DNA of 16,545 nt from Hondaea fermentalgiana (GCA_014084085.1 NPFB01000035.1:389292-405836), one strand, 5' to 3'; shown: positions 1 to 8,596, counted from the first letter of the stretch. The notes: generated from the sequence alone by a model not told the origin. A program made the numbers and translations.

Positions 1-276
1 GGGGCGCGCTTCCGCGGCTGCGCTCGGCCTGGCGTCCGCGCGTGTCGCGGGGCGCGCAAGAGGTCTGGCGGCGCGAGCGATTTGAACGAGCGGCCGCGGC
101 CCCTTCTCTGCGCGCCCCTTGCCCGATCCCCGCGGGGCCCTTTCCGCCGCTTTGGCCCACTTGCGCCGCGCGATATCGCACTTGCGCCGCGCGATAACGC
201 ACTTGCGCGCGCCCTCGCGCCAGCCTCGCAGGCGCCGCCAGCGAATGCCGCACTTGCAGCCGTCGTCCGCAAGTGA
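1..276 (+). other. Very GC-rich left edge, possible end of a coding frame
   Basis: Frame 1 is open from the window edge to a TGA at 274-276, giving an Ala/Arg/Pro-rich tail of 91 residues ending AALAAVVRK. It could be the 3' end of a plus-strand gene that begins outside the window. However, all three minus-strand frames are also open here, because AT-rich stop triplets are scarce in such GC-rich DNA. The translation is low in complexity and shows no recognisable domain. I treat it as undecided rather than as a gene call. Confidence 0.15.
158..210. repeat. 21-bp tandem repeat, about 2.5 copies
   Basis: Two near-identical 21-bp units lie at 158-178 and 179-199, each beginning CACTTGCGCCGCGCGATA. 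They differ at one base (ATATCG versus ATAACG). A third, degenerate start follows at 200. If the frame across 1-276 is coding, the repeat gives a seven-residue periodicity (LAPRDIA, LAPRDNA). Confidence 0.75.
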
Positions 277-520
277 AACTCTCGCGCAGCCGCCCTGTAT
301 GCGTCACGATGGGTGCGTAGTAGCGCGGTAGGACGCCGTGGCCGCAGTCAGTCAGTCACTGGTGGCAGCCAGCCAGGGAGGGCTTCGACGCGCAAGTCGG
401 CTATAGCCGCTTGCCAAGTCGACTTTGGCCCAAACGAGCATTGTGCGCTTGCCGGTGCGGCAAGCTACTTAGCTCGCCCTGTAGCAGTAGTAGTAAGTAA
501 TCTTGGGCCGAAAAGAAAGG

Positions 521-543
521 AAATGAAATGAAATGAAATGATG
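521..543. repeat. (AAATG)n pentanucleotide repeat
   Basis: Four exact AAATG units plus a partial one sit directly after a purine-rich run. This is a simple microsatellite with no evident function. Confidence 0.85.
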
Positions 544-967
544 CTGACCGAACCACCGGCGAGGCCAGGAGAGGAGAAAGACGATCTTTTCGAGTTCTTC
601 TCCTCGCGTAGACGGCGCTCACGAGACGTTTTCTGCTCGCGGGCCGCGCAAAACGCTAGCTTGTCGCGGACTCAAGCGGGTACTCGCCGAAGGTCTTGCT
701 CGGCCTTGACACGCCGTCGCAGGACCAGATTCGTCTTCTTCGTTATGTCGGCATGTGCAGCAAGCCGCCACGGTTAGGCTGGCTCACTTCGTTCGGAAAA
801 AAAGCAGGGATTGCAAGACTCCGGCGCAGAAGAGCGCCCAAAAAGGGCATCCTGGTTACAGAACCGATACAGAACCAAGAGAGAACCTCAAGTTTTTATT
901 TTTCTATTTTTTTTAGGGCGTCATCATCATCATCAGGCTGGCAAAGGAATGCATTATATTCGCAAAA

Positions 968-1047
968 GGGGAGCTCGACAATAGGGGAGCTCGACAAAAG
1001 AGGAGCCCGACAAAAGAGGAGCTCGACAATAGGGGAGCTCGGCATGG
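968..1047. repeat. 16-bp tandem repeat, five copies
   Basis: Five consecutive 16-bp units begin at 968, 984, 1000, 1016 and 1032. The unit reads GGGGAGCTCGACAATA, with variants GAGGAGCCCGACAAAA and GAGGAGCTCGACAAAA. The fifth copy decays at its end. Four of the five carry the palindrome GAGCTC and the third has GAGCCC. The mixed order of variants suggests duplication followed by point change or gene-conversion-like shuffling. It is a minisatellite whose function is unknown. Confidence 0.9.
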
Positions 1048-1522
1048 TGGGTGATTCGACGCTGCTGCCAGTTTCTTGACTAACGCAGATAAGAACAAAT
1101 TCTTGGGCTTCCGTCCGTGGGATGGGACGGCATTGTATCATGACAGTAAAAGATTTTGGGCTAGCTGTCTGGCGAAATGCTAGTCACCACTGCCGCTGTC
1201 GCTGCTGCACGGCTATGAGTGTAAAGCGTCGGCGTCTCCACAGTTTCTTTACTCTCCTTTTATTTGTGGCAACGTCCATACCGTTCATTTGGCACAGCTA
1301 CCAGCCAGAATTTCCAGCCCCACTGCCGATTCATCGATTCTTTCGGGACGTGGAAGACCAACGCTCTCGAGAGGCAACGCCTTCGATCGAGGTTCTCGAT
1401 AGTTCACACTGCGTTCACGGCGCCGTTCGCAATGCTTCCAGCCTCCAGTCATTCGTACGTTCATTCATTCACCAGCCACAGCCAGCCAGATGGTCTCGGC
1501 CAAACTTGCCTCGACCTTTTCT

Positions 1523-1562
1523 ATTCCATTCCCATTCCCATTCCCATTCCCATTCCCATTCC
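1523..1562. repeat. (CCCATT)n hexanucleotide repeat
   Basis: About six units of ATTCCC/CCCATT run without interruption. In one forward frame they would read as a His-Ser alternation and on the reverse strand as Trp-Glu, which explains the odd peptides predicted here. Confidence 0.9.
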
Positions 1563-1840
1563 AAAGAGTTTGGTCGGTTAGTGGCTAACTCGCTCGCGGA
1601 GGACGGACACCTCTTTCCCCAAGCAGCAGCAGCACGTGACTGCAGTGACAGTGAGCCGCGCTTCCTCACTGTAGTACACGCGCACACGCCTCTCTAGCCA
1701 ATGGTCGCACCGCACGGCACGGTGAAAAAGATTCGCGGCACAAGATGCCGAAAGTTGGCCGTGGTTAGAAAAGGAAGGGGCTAGTGCGTGCGTGGCCACC
1801 TCCACGGCCTGCCACCCATCGAAGCCCGTTGACAGTGTGA

Positions 1841-2353
1841 ATGCCGGTCAAGGCTGGAATCAGGCCGCAGATCGAGCGAGCGAGCGAGCGAGAGCGAACG
1901 CACGCACGTTCTGCGCGCGATGACTCACGTCGTGCGGGGCGTCGCCAGGCGGGGCGAGAGGACGAGAGAAGACAAAAATTAGGGCGCTTGCAATACAACC
2001 AACGTGCGTCCTTACAGTTAGTATGGCAGGTCGATGTATGTATATTCCACTTGCAGCTCGGAAAGTTTCACTTGCCCTTCCTGTGTCCGAATCGCTTCTT
2101 GGATCTTTCTTTCTTTCCTTCTTTCTTTCTTTTTGAGAGCTGCTGCAACTTGCCAGGTCCAAAGTCTAAACTCGCCTTGCGTTCGCGGTCCGCTCCTGTT
2201 GGCCGCCGCTCGCACGCGACCCCGCGAGCGCGCCGCCGCCCCCTTCCCCTCTCTCCACCTGCACCCCCCCGCGTCCGCTCGTCGCGGGGCCGCGGGGCCG
2301 CGCAGACACACGACTTGGTACGCGAACCCCCGCCGGGCCCGGATCCACGAAAG
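1841..2353 (+). promoter_or_regulatory. Probable promoter and 5' leader of the P-protein gene
   Basis: This is the segment directly upstream of the glycine dehydrogenase start. It carries a GAGC tetranucleotide run at 1873-1894, a 31-base pyrimidine tract rich in CTTT at 2104-2134, and C-rich DNA from about 2220. The reading frame of the gene happens to stay open back to an ATG at 1841, but that extension is low in complexity, Arg/Ser-rich and precedes an obvious mitochondrial presequence, so I read it as untranslated. ATGs at 2034 and 2038 open other frames. No TATA box was recognised and the transcription start is not visible. Confidence 0.5.
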
Positions 2354-5300
2354 ATGTTGCGCCTGCGAGGTGCCGTCGCGAAGAGGGCGCAGCTCTCACT
2401 GAGTGCGCGACGCGCGACGACGCTCGGGTCGTCGATCGGAAGCCGCGCGCTCGCAACGGCCAAGCCCCTCGACGTCTTCCAGCCGCGGCATGTGGGCCCC
2501 GACAAGAATGATCAGGCGGAGATGCTTCGTACGATTGGATACGACTCCCTCGAGAGCATGACAGCAGCCATTGTACCCGAGGATATTCGGTCCAGCGGCC
2601 AGGAGCTTGAGGGCGTGCCAGATCCTCTCGCTGAGATGGACGCCATGAACGAGTTGCGCTCCATCGCTCTCAAGAACAAGCTCATGCGGTCCATGATCGG
2701 TCAAGGCTACTACGAAACCAAGACGCCGGCCCCCATCCTCCGCAACATGCTCGAGAACCCGGCATGGTACACGGCATACACGCCGTACCAGTCGGAAATC
2801 AGCCAGGGCCGTCTCGAGATGCTGCTCAACTTTCAGACGGTCGTCTCCAGTCTCACCGGAATGGAAATCGCCAATTGCTCGCTGCTCGACGAAGGAAGCT
2901 CTGCAGCCGAGGCCATGAACATGTGCTTTGCGCTGTCAAGGCAGAAGCGTCCCAAGTTCTTTGTCGCTGAAGATTGCTTCCCTCAGACCATCGGGTGTGT
3001 GCAGACCCGTGGCGAAAGCGCGGGCGTCGAAATTATTGTCGGCGACCCCGCCAAGCTCCTTGACGGGTCCGCTGGCGTGAGCATGGAGGAGATTTGCGGC
3101 GCTCTCATTCAGTACCCCAACGTTTACGGTTCGCTTGGTGGCAATCACACTGTTTTTGCAGATGCTCTGCACAACGCGGGCGCCTACCTTGTCGTGGCCG
3201 CCGATCTCATGGCCTGCACTGTCGCAAAGCCGCCCGGCGAGTTCGGCGCTGACATGGTGGTCGGCTCGGCCCAGCGCTTTGGTGTTCCCATGTTCTATGG
3301 CGGCCCCCACGCTGGTTTCATGAGCGCCCGCGACAGCCTGAAGCGTCTCATGCCCGGCCGCATCATTGGCGCCTCCGTCGATTCGCAAGGTAACCGCGCG
3401 CTGCGCATGGCCCTGCAGACGCGCGAGCAGTTTATTCGCCGTGAAAAGGCCACCTCGAACATTTGCACAGCCCAGGCGCTCCTCGCAAATGTTGCCGCCG
3501 CCTACGCCGTCTACCACGGCCCCGAGGGACTCCGCCGCATCGGTGCGGCCATGCACGAGAACGCGCGTGGCGTGACTCGCGCCGCGGAGAAACTCGGTCT
3601 CACGCCCATGCACAAGGACGGCTTTTTCGACTCGGTCACACTGCGCACAGACAGCGCGGATGCCCTTCTCGATGCGGCGCTGCGCCGCGGTATCAACTTG
3701 GCGCGCCTTGGCCCGGATCTCGTCGGCATCAACATCGACGAGCTCTTTAGCGAGACAGACGCCCGGAACCTCATTGCCGCTATGGCAGAGACTACTGGCG
3801 CAGGCGAAGACGCCAAGGCCCAGGCCGAGGCCGCCTTCTTCTCCGAGGACCCGGCGGACAACGATGTGGCCGTGCCCTTCCCGCGCCAGTCGGCCTTCAT
3901 GGAGCACCCCGTCTTCAATCGCTACCACTCGGAGACGAAGCTTCTCCGATACCTGAGCAGCCTCGAGCGTCGCGATATTACCCTCCGCGAGAGCATGATC
4001 CCCCTTGGATCGTGTACCATGAAGCTCAATGCCGCATCTGAGCTCATGCCCATTTCCTGGCCAGAGTTTGCCGGCATGCATCCCTTTTGCCCGCCCGATC
4101 AGGCTGCTGGCTACACAGAAATGATTGGTCAGCTCAACGGCTGGATCACCTCCATCACGGGCTTTGCCGCCGTCTCGACGCAGCCGAACTCGGGTGCAAC
4201 TGGCGAGTATGCCGGTCTGCTCTGCATCAAGGCCTACCATGAATCTCGTGGTGAGAGCCATCGTAACATCTGCCTGATTCCGAACTCGGCGCACGGTACG
4301 AACCCGGCGAGTGCAGTCATGTGCGGCATGAAGGTCATTGGTGTAAAGAACGACGAGAATGGAAACATTGATGTCGCTGACTTCGACGCCAAGGTCGAAA
4401 AGCACTCTGCCAACCTCGCGGCACTCATGATTACCTACCCGAGTACCTACGGCAAGTACGAGCGTGGCGTCAAGCAGCTCATCGACAAGGTACACGAGCA
4501 TGGTGGCCAAGTGTACCTCGATGGTGCCAACCTTAACGCTCAGCTTGGTCTGACCTCGCCAGGGTACATTGGCGCCGATGTCTGCCATGCCAACTCGCAC
4601 AAGAGCTTTGCCATCCCGCACGGCGGCGGTGGCCCCGGTGTTGGCCCCATTGGTGTCGCCGAGCACCTTGCCCCCTTCCTTCCTGGTCACATGGTGCAAC
4701 CCTCGAGCGGTGAAGGTCGCAACACCCAGGCCAAGTCGAATGGTGCAGTCGCAGCCGCGCCGTACGGCAGCGCTGGCATTCTTCCCATCACCTGGATGTT
4801 CTTTCGCATGCTCGGTAAGCCTGGCATGAAGGAGGTGTCCCAGGTCGCCATGCTCAACGCCAATTACATTGCGAAGCGTCTTGAGTCCACTTATACGATT
4901 CTCTTTCGTGAGGACGGCCTCTGTGCTCACGAGTTCATTATCGACTTTTCCTACCTCAAAAAGGACGGTAAGGGTCTCACCGAGACGGATGTGGCCAAGC
5001 GCCTTACGGACTACGGATTTCATAGCCCGACCACCAGTTGGCCTGTCCACTACAGTCTCATGGTCGAGCCCACGGAGTCAGAGTCCAAGGAGGAATGTGA
5101 TCGCTTTGTCGACGCCATGCTTGCCATTCACGAAGAGATTCAAGAAGTTATTGATGGACGCGCCGACCCTGACGACAATGTGCTCAAGAACGCCCCGCAT
5201 ACTGCTGAAATGATCATGGAAGACGAGTGGACGCACGCCTATTCGCGTAAGAAGGCGGCCTTCCCCTTGCCTACCATCAACAACCAGTCAAAGTTCTGGC

Positions 5301-5383
5301 CAGTTGTCTCGCGCGTTGACAACGTTACTGGCGACCGCAACCTCGTTTGCTCTTGCCCTACGGTCGAGGAGCTTAGCGAATAG
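2354..5383 (+). CDS. GLDC: Glycine dehydrogenase (decarboxylating), mitochondrial; glycine cleavage P-protein
   Basis: This PLP enzyme of the glycine cleavage system decarboxylates glycine in the mitochondrial matrix and passes the aminomethyl group to the lipoyl arm of H-protein. The frame gives 1009 residues, typical for the family. The start at 2354 has an A at -3. It opens a Ser/Arg-rich, acid-poor presequence (MLRLRGAVAKRAQLSLSARR) expected for mitochondrial import. The longer frame from 1841 adds only low-complexity sequence. Family blocks appear in order: YTPYQSEISQGRLE, LLDEGSSAAEAM, LQTREQFIRREKATSNICTA, PLGSCTMKLN at 550-559, QPNSGATGEYAG and SAHGTNPASA near 645-654. The PLP lysine is K750 in SHKSFAIPHGGGGPG, the site that corresponds to human K754. 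It is a single exon with no visible damage and strong GC-ending codon bias, suggesting high expression. Both halves of the duplicated fold are present. The function call is secure. The exact start is likely but unproven. Confidence 0.97.
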   Translation: MLRLRGAVAKRAQLSLSARRATTLGSSIGSRALATAKPLDVFQPRHVGPDKNDQAEMLRTIGYDSLESMTAAIVPEDIRSSGQELEGVPDPLAEMDAMNELRSIALKNKLMRSMIGQGYYETKTPAPILRNMLENPAWYTAYTPYQSEISQGRLEMLLNFQTVVSSLTGMEIANCSLLDEGSSAAEAMNMCFALSRQKRPKFFVAEDCFPQTIGCVQTRGESAGVEIIVGDPAKLLDGSAGVSMEEICGALIQYPNVYGSLGGNHTVFADALHNAGAYLVVAADLMACTVAKPPGEFGADMVVGSAQRFGVPMFYGGPHAGFMSARDSLKRLMPGRIIGASVDSQGNRALRMALQTREQFIRREKATSNICTAQALLANVAAAYAVYHGPEGLRRIGAAMHENARGVTRAAEKLGLTPMHKDGFFDSVTLRTDSADALLDAALRRGINLARLGPDLVGINIDELFSETDARNLIAAMAETTGAGEDAKAQAEAAFFSEDPADNDVAVPFPRQSAFMEHPVFNRYHSETKLLRYLSSLERRDITLRESMIPLGSCTMKLNAASELMPISWPEFAGMHPFCPPDQAAGYTEMIGQLNGWITSITGFAAVSTQPNSGATGEYAGLLCIKAYHESRGESHRNICLIPNSAHGTNPASAVMCGMKVIGVKNDENGNIDVADFDAKVEKHSANLAALMITYPSTYGKYERGVKQLIDKVHEHGGQVYLDGANLNAQLGLTSPGYIGADVCHANSHKSFAIPHGGGGPGVGPIGVAEHLAPFLPGHMVQPSSGEGRNTQAKSNGAVAAAPYGSAGILPITWMFFRMLGKPGMKEVSQVAMLNANYIAKRLESTYTILFREDGLCAHEFIIDFSYLKKDGKGLTETDVAKRLTDYGFHSPTTSWPVHYSLMVEPTESESKEECDRFVDAMLAIHEEIQEVIDGRADPDDNVLKNAPHTAEMIMEDEWTHAYSRKKAAFPLPTINNQSKFWPVVSRVDNVTGDRNLVCSCPTVEELSE

Positions 5384-5576
5384 ATTTTCTCTTTGCTCGC
5401 CCCGATTCTCTATTCATTTTCCCTTGCGCGCGAGTAACGATATCATGTTTTCCCGGAGCAGCAGCGCAGCTCTCTTTCCTTCAAGAACTCTGTTTTTTCT
5501 TTCTTTCTTTCTTGTATTCACCACGCGTGGGCTCACCTTCTCGTCTTGACCGTACCCATGCACCAAGCCCAGCCAG

Positions 5577-5589
5577 CATGCATGCATGC
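5577..5589. repeat. GCAT tetranucleotide run
   Basis: Short GCATGCATGCATG run, self-complementary, lying just upstream of the TTCA array. Confidence 0.7.
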
Positions 5590-5619
5590 CATCCCATAGG
5601 CCTTGCATGCGTTTACTCG

Positions 5620-5728
5620 TTCATTCATTCATTCATTCATTCATTTATTCATTCGTTCATTCATTCATTCATTCATTCGTTCATTCATTCATTCATTCAT
5701 TCATTCATTCATTCATTCATTCATTCAT
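5620..5728. repeat. (TTCA)n microsatellite, about 27 units
   Basis: A nearly uninterrupted TTCA/ATTC tetranucleotide array of about 109 bases, broken by three point variants (one TTTA and two TTCG units). It lies about 240 bases beyond the P-protein stop. Its translation produces a Ser-Phe-Ile-His periodic peptide that is not a real protein. Confidence 0.95.
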
Positions 5729-5768
5729 CCTACACGCGATTGTTGATCCTGGCCACCTTGCATCACAT

Positions 5769-5793
5769 CCAACGATCATATCCGGATCGTTGG
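5769..5793. repeat. Perfect 9-bp inverted repeat
   Basis: CCAACGATC at 5769-5777 and GATCGTTGG at 5785-5793 are exact reverse complements separated by seven bases, so they could form a hairpin or be a dyad protein-binding site. It is too far from the P-protein stop to be an obvious end signal, and eukaryotic transcripts do not need one. Confidence 0.6.
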
Positions 5794-6366
5794 GACGCTC
5801 TCAGAACTTGTTAGTTGGATCGCCGCGCGCCATCTAACGGTGAACATGCGGATGTCTCGCTGTTATCGGGTCCATCACGACTCTCTCGGCATTCCGCATT
5901 CTGCGCGCAATCAAGTTGTCGGTGCGTCGGACCGCCGGAGTCCGAGCAGCCGAGCACGGCACGCGCGCCGCGTCCACCCGAGCGGGCTCCACTTGCGGTC
6001 GCGTCTTCAAGCGGCGGCGTGTATCGTTGAGAAGCCCCAAAAATCAAAGTGTTACTGGCACATTTGCAACCCAACGGACTTCTGGGGGGCGTTGGGTCTC
6101 AGATGAATGGCTCCCTCCCTCCCTTCAGAGTCTTTATCCATGGGAGCCCATTGCAGCTCAACGTACCTGTCGCTGGCATGCGACCGGCGAAGACGATCAA
6201 ATTGCGCATCAAATCGTGAACGCTGTCACCGGGCAGACCTTTTGCGAACGAGGTTGCTTTCGTTGTCATGAGGCTTTGTCGAGATGATTGCACATGAAGA
6301 ACCATCGCTTCGCAATGGCAGTCAAGCCGTATAGTCGTGCAAGCATCTAGTAGCCATGCAAGCATT

Positions 6367-6422
6367 CAGACAGGCAAGTAAGCAGACAGATAGACAGACA
6401 GGCAGACAGGCAGACAGACAGG
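6367..6422. repeat. (CAGA/CAGG)n tetranucleotide repeat
   Basis: A degenerate array of GACA and GGCA-type units (AGACAGATAGACAGACAGG and similar) of about 55 bases, with a weaker tail to about 6500. Confidence 0.85.
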
Positions 6423-6626
6423 GCAGAAATACTGCCAAGGCAGAAAGACAGGCAAGTCGACAAGTATAGTCAGATTCAAGGAGGCAGGCAGACATGCAGA
6501 CCACGAACGAACAATGTCAATGCCGCCATTGCTGAATGTCGCTGGTCGCTGCCTATTCTTTGTTGTAGTCTTTCCTCATCTTCTTCGACACCAAGAGCCT
6601 ATCCTATCCCAACGCATCCTTTGATG

Positions 6627-6660
6627 TCCTCTCCTCTCCTCTCCTGTCCTGTCCTCTCCC
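6627..6660. repeat. (TCCTC)n pentanucleotide repeat
   Basis: About six pyrimidine-only units of TCCTC with two TCCTG variants. Confidence 0.85.
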
Positions 6661-6990
6661 GTTCCCGGTCATACTCTGGTCTCCATTTTTGCCTGTCAAA
6701 TATGTTGTGTGCAATCTCCTCCCATCGTGTGAGGCAAGCCAACATCGCAATGTCCTCATCATGAGTAAGAATCATGATGACGATGGCGCCGCGAGGCGCG
6801 TGGGGTAATAGGCCTGATTCCTTTGCCGACATGACGAAAAGGTTCAATCCATCCGCTTAGCTCAGCTGGGCTGCCAGTGCAGTGCTGTCGGTCGCCCACT
6901 CGCTGCAGCCCAGGTATCTCGTCGCCCAACAAGCAGGCCAAAAGGCAGCATGAAAGGAAGGAAGGAGGAGGTGGGTCGGTCGCTCGGTAG

Positions 6991-7026
6991 CTCGATCGAT
7001 CGCTCGCTCGCTCGATCGATCGATCG
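6991..7026. repeat. (TCGA)n / (TCGC)n tetranucleotide repeat
   Basis: About nine four-base units alternating between TCGA blocks and a central TCGC block. TCGA is self-complementary, so the array can fold on itself. Confidence 0.85.
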
Positions 7027-7416
7027 TTGTCGCCTGCCGGGTCGGTGCTCGATTCGTTGCTCCTTCCTCGCTCGGTGCGGCCGCGAGAAGGCCGCGTTCG
7101 TCGAAGAAAGCTGGCGCGCGCGTTCGAGGCGAGGCACTCGCGCTCTCGCTCGTTGCCTCCGTTAACCCTGCCGGGCGCCGACCCCGTCTTCTGAGGTGGC
7201 GGTGGTGGTATGTTGTGTCTGGGTGGGGTGGCCAGCTAGCTTCTCACGAAAAGGTCTTTCATGGCGCCCGGAGCTGTGAATGAACTTCACTTCTCTGGCG
7301 AGTAGGCAAGTGCTGGAAGTAGCAGGAAGATAGAAAGACGCAGGACTAGGACGGGCGGCTGGAAGTACTTTACAATGCTCGAGGGGCGAGCTAGCCTTGT
7401 CTCTGGTGCATGCACG

Positions 7417-7428
7417 CTGCTGCTGCTG

Positions 7429-7482
<54 letters not shown>
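7417..7482. repeat. (CTG)4-ATG-(CTG)17 triplet repeat
   Basis: Four CTG units, one ATG interruption at 7429-7431, then 17 uninterrupted CTG units to 7482. Read forward it gives poly-Leu or poly-Ala, and on the reverse strand poly-Gln (frame 7162-7623) or poly-Ser. No flanking sequence in any of these frames looks like a conserved protein, so I call it a repeat and not an exon. Confidence 0.95.
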
Positions 7483-7486
<4 letters not shown>

Positions 7487-7602
7487 CCTCTCCGCCCCTT
7501 TGGGTGTGTCTGATGTGGTTTGTTTTGACAGGGAATGCAAACGAACCGGCCCTCCCTCGGCGAACCTGTCTTGTTTGGTTGCGCCGAAGAGCCACTTCTT
7601 CC

Positions 7603-7691
7603 CGCTCTCGCTGCGCTTCGCAACGCTCTCGCTGCGCCTCGCTACGCTCCTGCTGCCGACGCGACGCGGCGCGGCGCGGCGCGGCGCGACG
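7603..7691. repeat. 21-bp direct repeat followed by a GCGGC run
   Basis: Two 21-bp units (CGCTCTCGCTGCGCTTCGCAA at 7603-7623 is the first, differing at two positions from 7624-7644) are followed by a decayed third start at 7645. A short array of GCGGC pentanucleotides follows at about 7665-7691. The whole block is very CpG-rich. Confidence 0.75.
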
Positions 7692-7858
7692 AGGTGGGAG
7701 GGCCTGCGGCGACGTCAGCGCCTCGCGGGCGCAGCTGCGGCAGCCCGTCGTCCAAAGCAGGCACTGATGTGAAAGACCGCGAAAGAGAAATTACAGAGGT
7801 AGGAGACAGAAAACAAAACAAAACAACCCCAAAAAACGAGCCACCAGCATAACGGAGC

Positions 7859-7923
7859 TGGCGCCCCGCGCCGGAATCGAGTACGCTTGGGACTTGGCGC
7901 CCCACGTCCGCAATCGAGTGCGC
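7859..7923. repeat. Imperfect 28-bp direct repeat
   Basis: TGGCGCCCC...AATCGAGTACGC at 7859-7886 recurs as TGGCGCCCC...AATCGAGTGCGC at 7895-7923, with a 36-base period and a few mismatches or a one-base indel in the middle. Confidence 0.65.
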
Positions 7924-8523
7924 GCCGTGCCTGCAGGGGGTTCAAGTTGCTTGCTCCCCGAGGCGAGGCGAGGCAAGCGATCGGGTTGGCCACGGTAGAC
8001 GGGGGAATGCTTCTGCAAGTCAGCCACGAGCGGAGGCGTCCGTCGCGAGCCTGGTCTCGAGGAGCACTGCAAAAAGAGCAACGTTAGCTCCCTTTGTTCC
8101 GCAGTGCAGAGCGGTTACGCGGGGGACGCGAATCAGGCGTCTCTTCTGGAACCGGTTCTAATATGCTTGGATAGAGAAAAGGGCTAGGACCTGCGTGGCC
8201 TTTGGGTTGCGCGTACCGGTCGGGCGTGAACCTTTTGGGATGGAGCAACGCCGGCAAGGACTGGCTTGGACTTCGTTTGCGCCACGGTCTCCCGCTGAGC
8301 TGAGCGATTTCTCCAACAAGAGTCTGTGCACCTCGCTCCCCCCCTACCTGGCTGGACTGGGACTAGCCCGGGAACGGCGACAATTGTAAAGACCACGCTC
8401 TTTGTAAAATGGCGAGGAATACGCCCCGAAGTGAGGACGTATGGCATTGCGATGTGGCTCGAGCTTCTTCGCCTTTGCTTGCTTACTTGCTTTTGCTTTC
8501 ATGCATACATACTGGCCTGACGT

Positions 8524-8525
<2 letters not shown>

Positions 8526-8557
<32 letters not shown>
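8526..8557. repeat. Poly-C tract of 32 bases
   Basis: An uninterrupted run of 32 C on the plus strand (poly-G on the minus strand). Its exact length is the least trustworthy part of the assembly, because such runs are hard to sequence. Confidence 0.9.
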
Positions 8558-8572
8558 TTCGACGGGCGTGCT

Positions 8573-8596
8573 TGCGTGCGTGCGTGCGTGCGTGCG
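8573..8596. repeat. (TGCG)6 tetranucleotide repeat
   Basis: Six exact TGCG units begin 15 bases after the poly-C tract. This alternating purine-pyrimidine sequence is of the kind that can adopt Z-DNA. Confidence 0.85.

Larger units (their letters stand above)
277..1840. other. Spacer with no supportable gene
   Basis: This 1.5-kb stretch is more AT-rich than the flanks. It has only short open frames whose codon use (TTA, ATA, GTA present) is unlike the strongly biased glycine dehydrogenase gene downstream. The longest plus-strand frame runs from 1122 (with an internal ATG at 1215) to 1697 and crosses a hexanucleotide repeat. Apart from simple repeats at 521-543, 968-1047 and 1523-1562 I see nothing functional. 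Distal promoter elements of the downstream gene could lie here but cannot be recognised by eye. Confidence 0.6.

Noticed and set aside
70..100. Minus-strand GTTCAAATC resembling a tRNA B box
   Set aside because: The flanking five-base stem does not pair and no A box is found at the right distance.
1841..2353. 171-residue N-terminal extension of the P-protein
   Set aside because: It would bury the mitochondrial presequence, is low in complexity and is read through a pyrimidine tract. The protein from 2354 already has normal family length.
2936..5050. 704-codon open frame antisense to the P-protein gene
   Set aside because: It mirrors the codon bias of the sense gene (C or G at third positions removes antisense stops) and its translation shows no domain. 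The sense strand has unmistakable family motifs.
6838..6905. TAGCTCAGCTGG resembling a tRNA A box, with GGTTCAATCC nearby
   Set aside because: The B-box-like sequence lies before rather than after the A box, the D and T stems do not pair, and no acceptor stem can be formed.
7162..7623. Minus-strand poly-Gln frame over the CTG array
   Set aside because: The flanking peptide has no similarity I recognise, the repeat is open in several frames, and there is no supporting start context or neighbouring exon.
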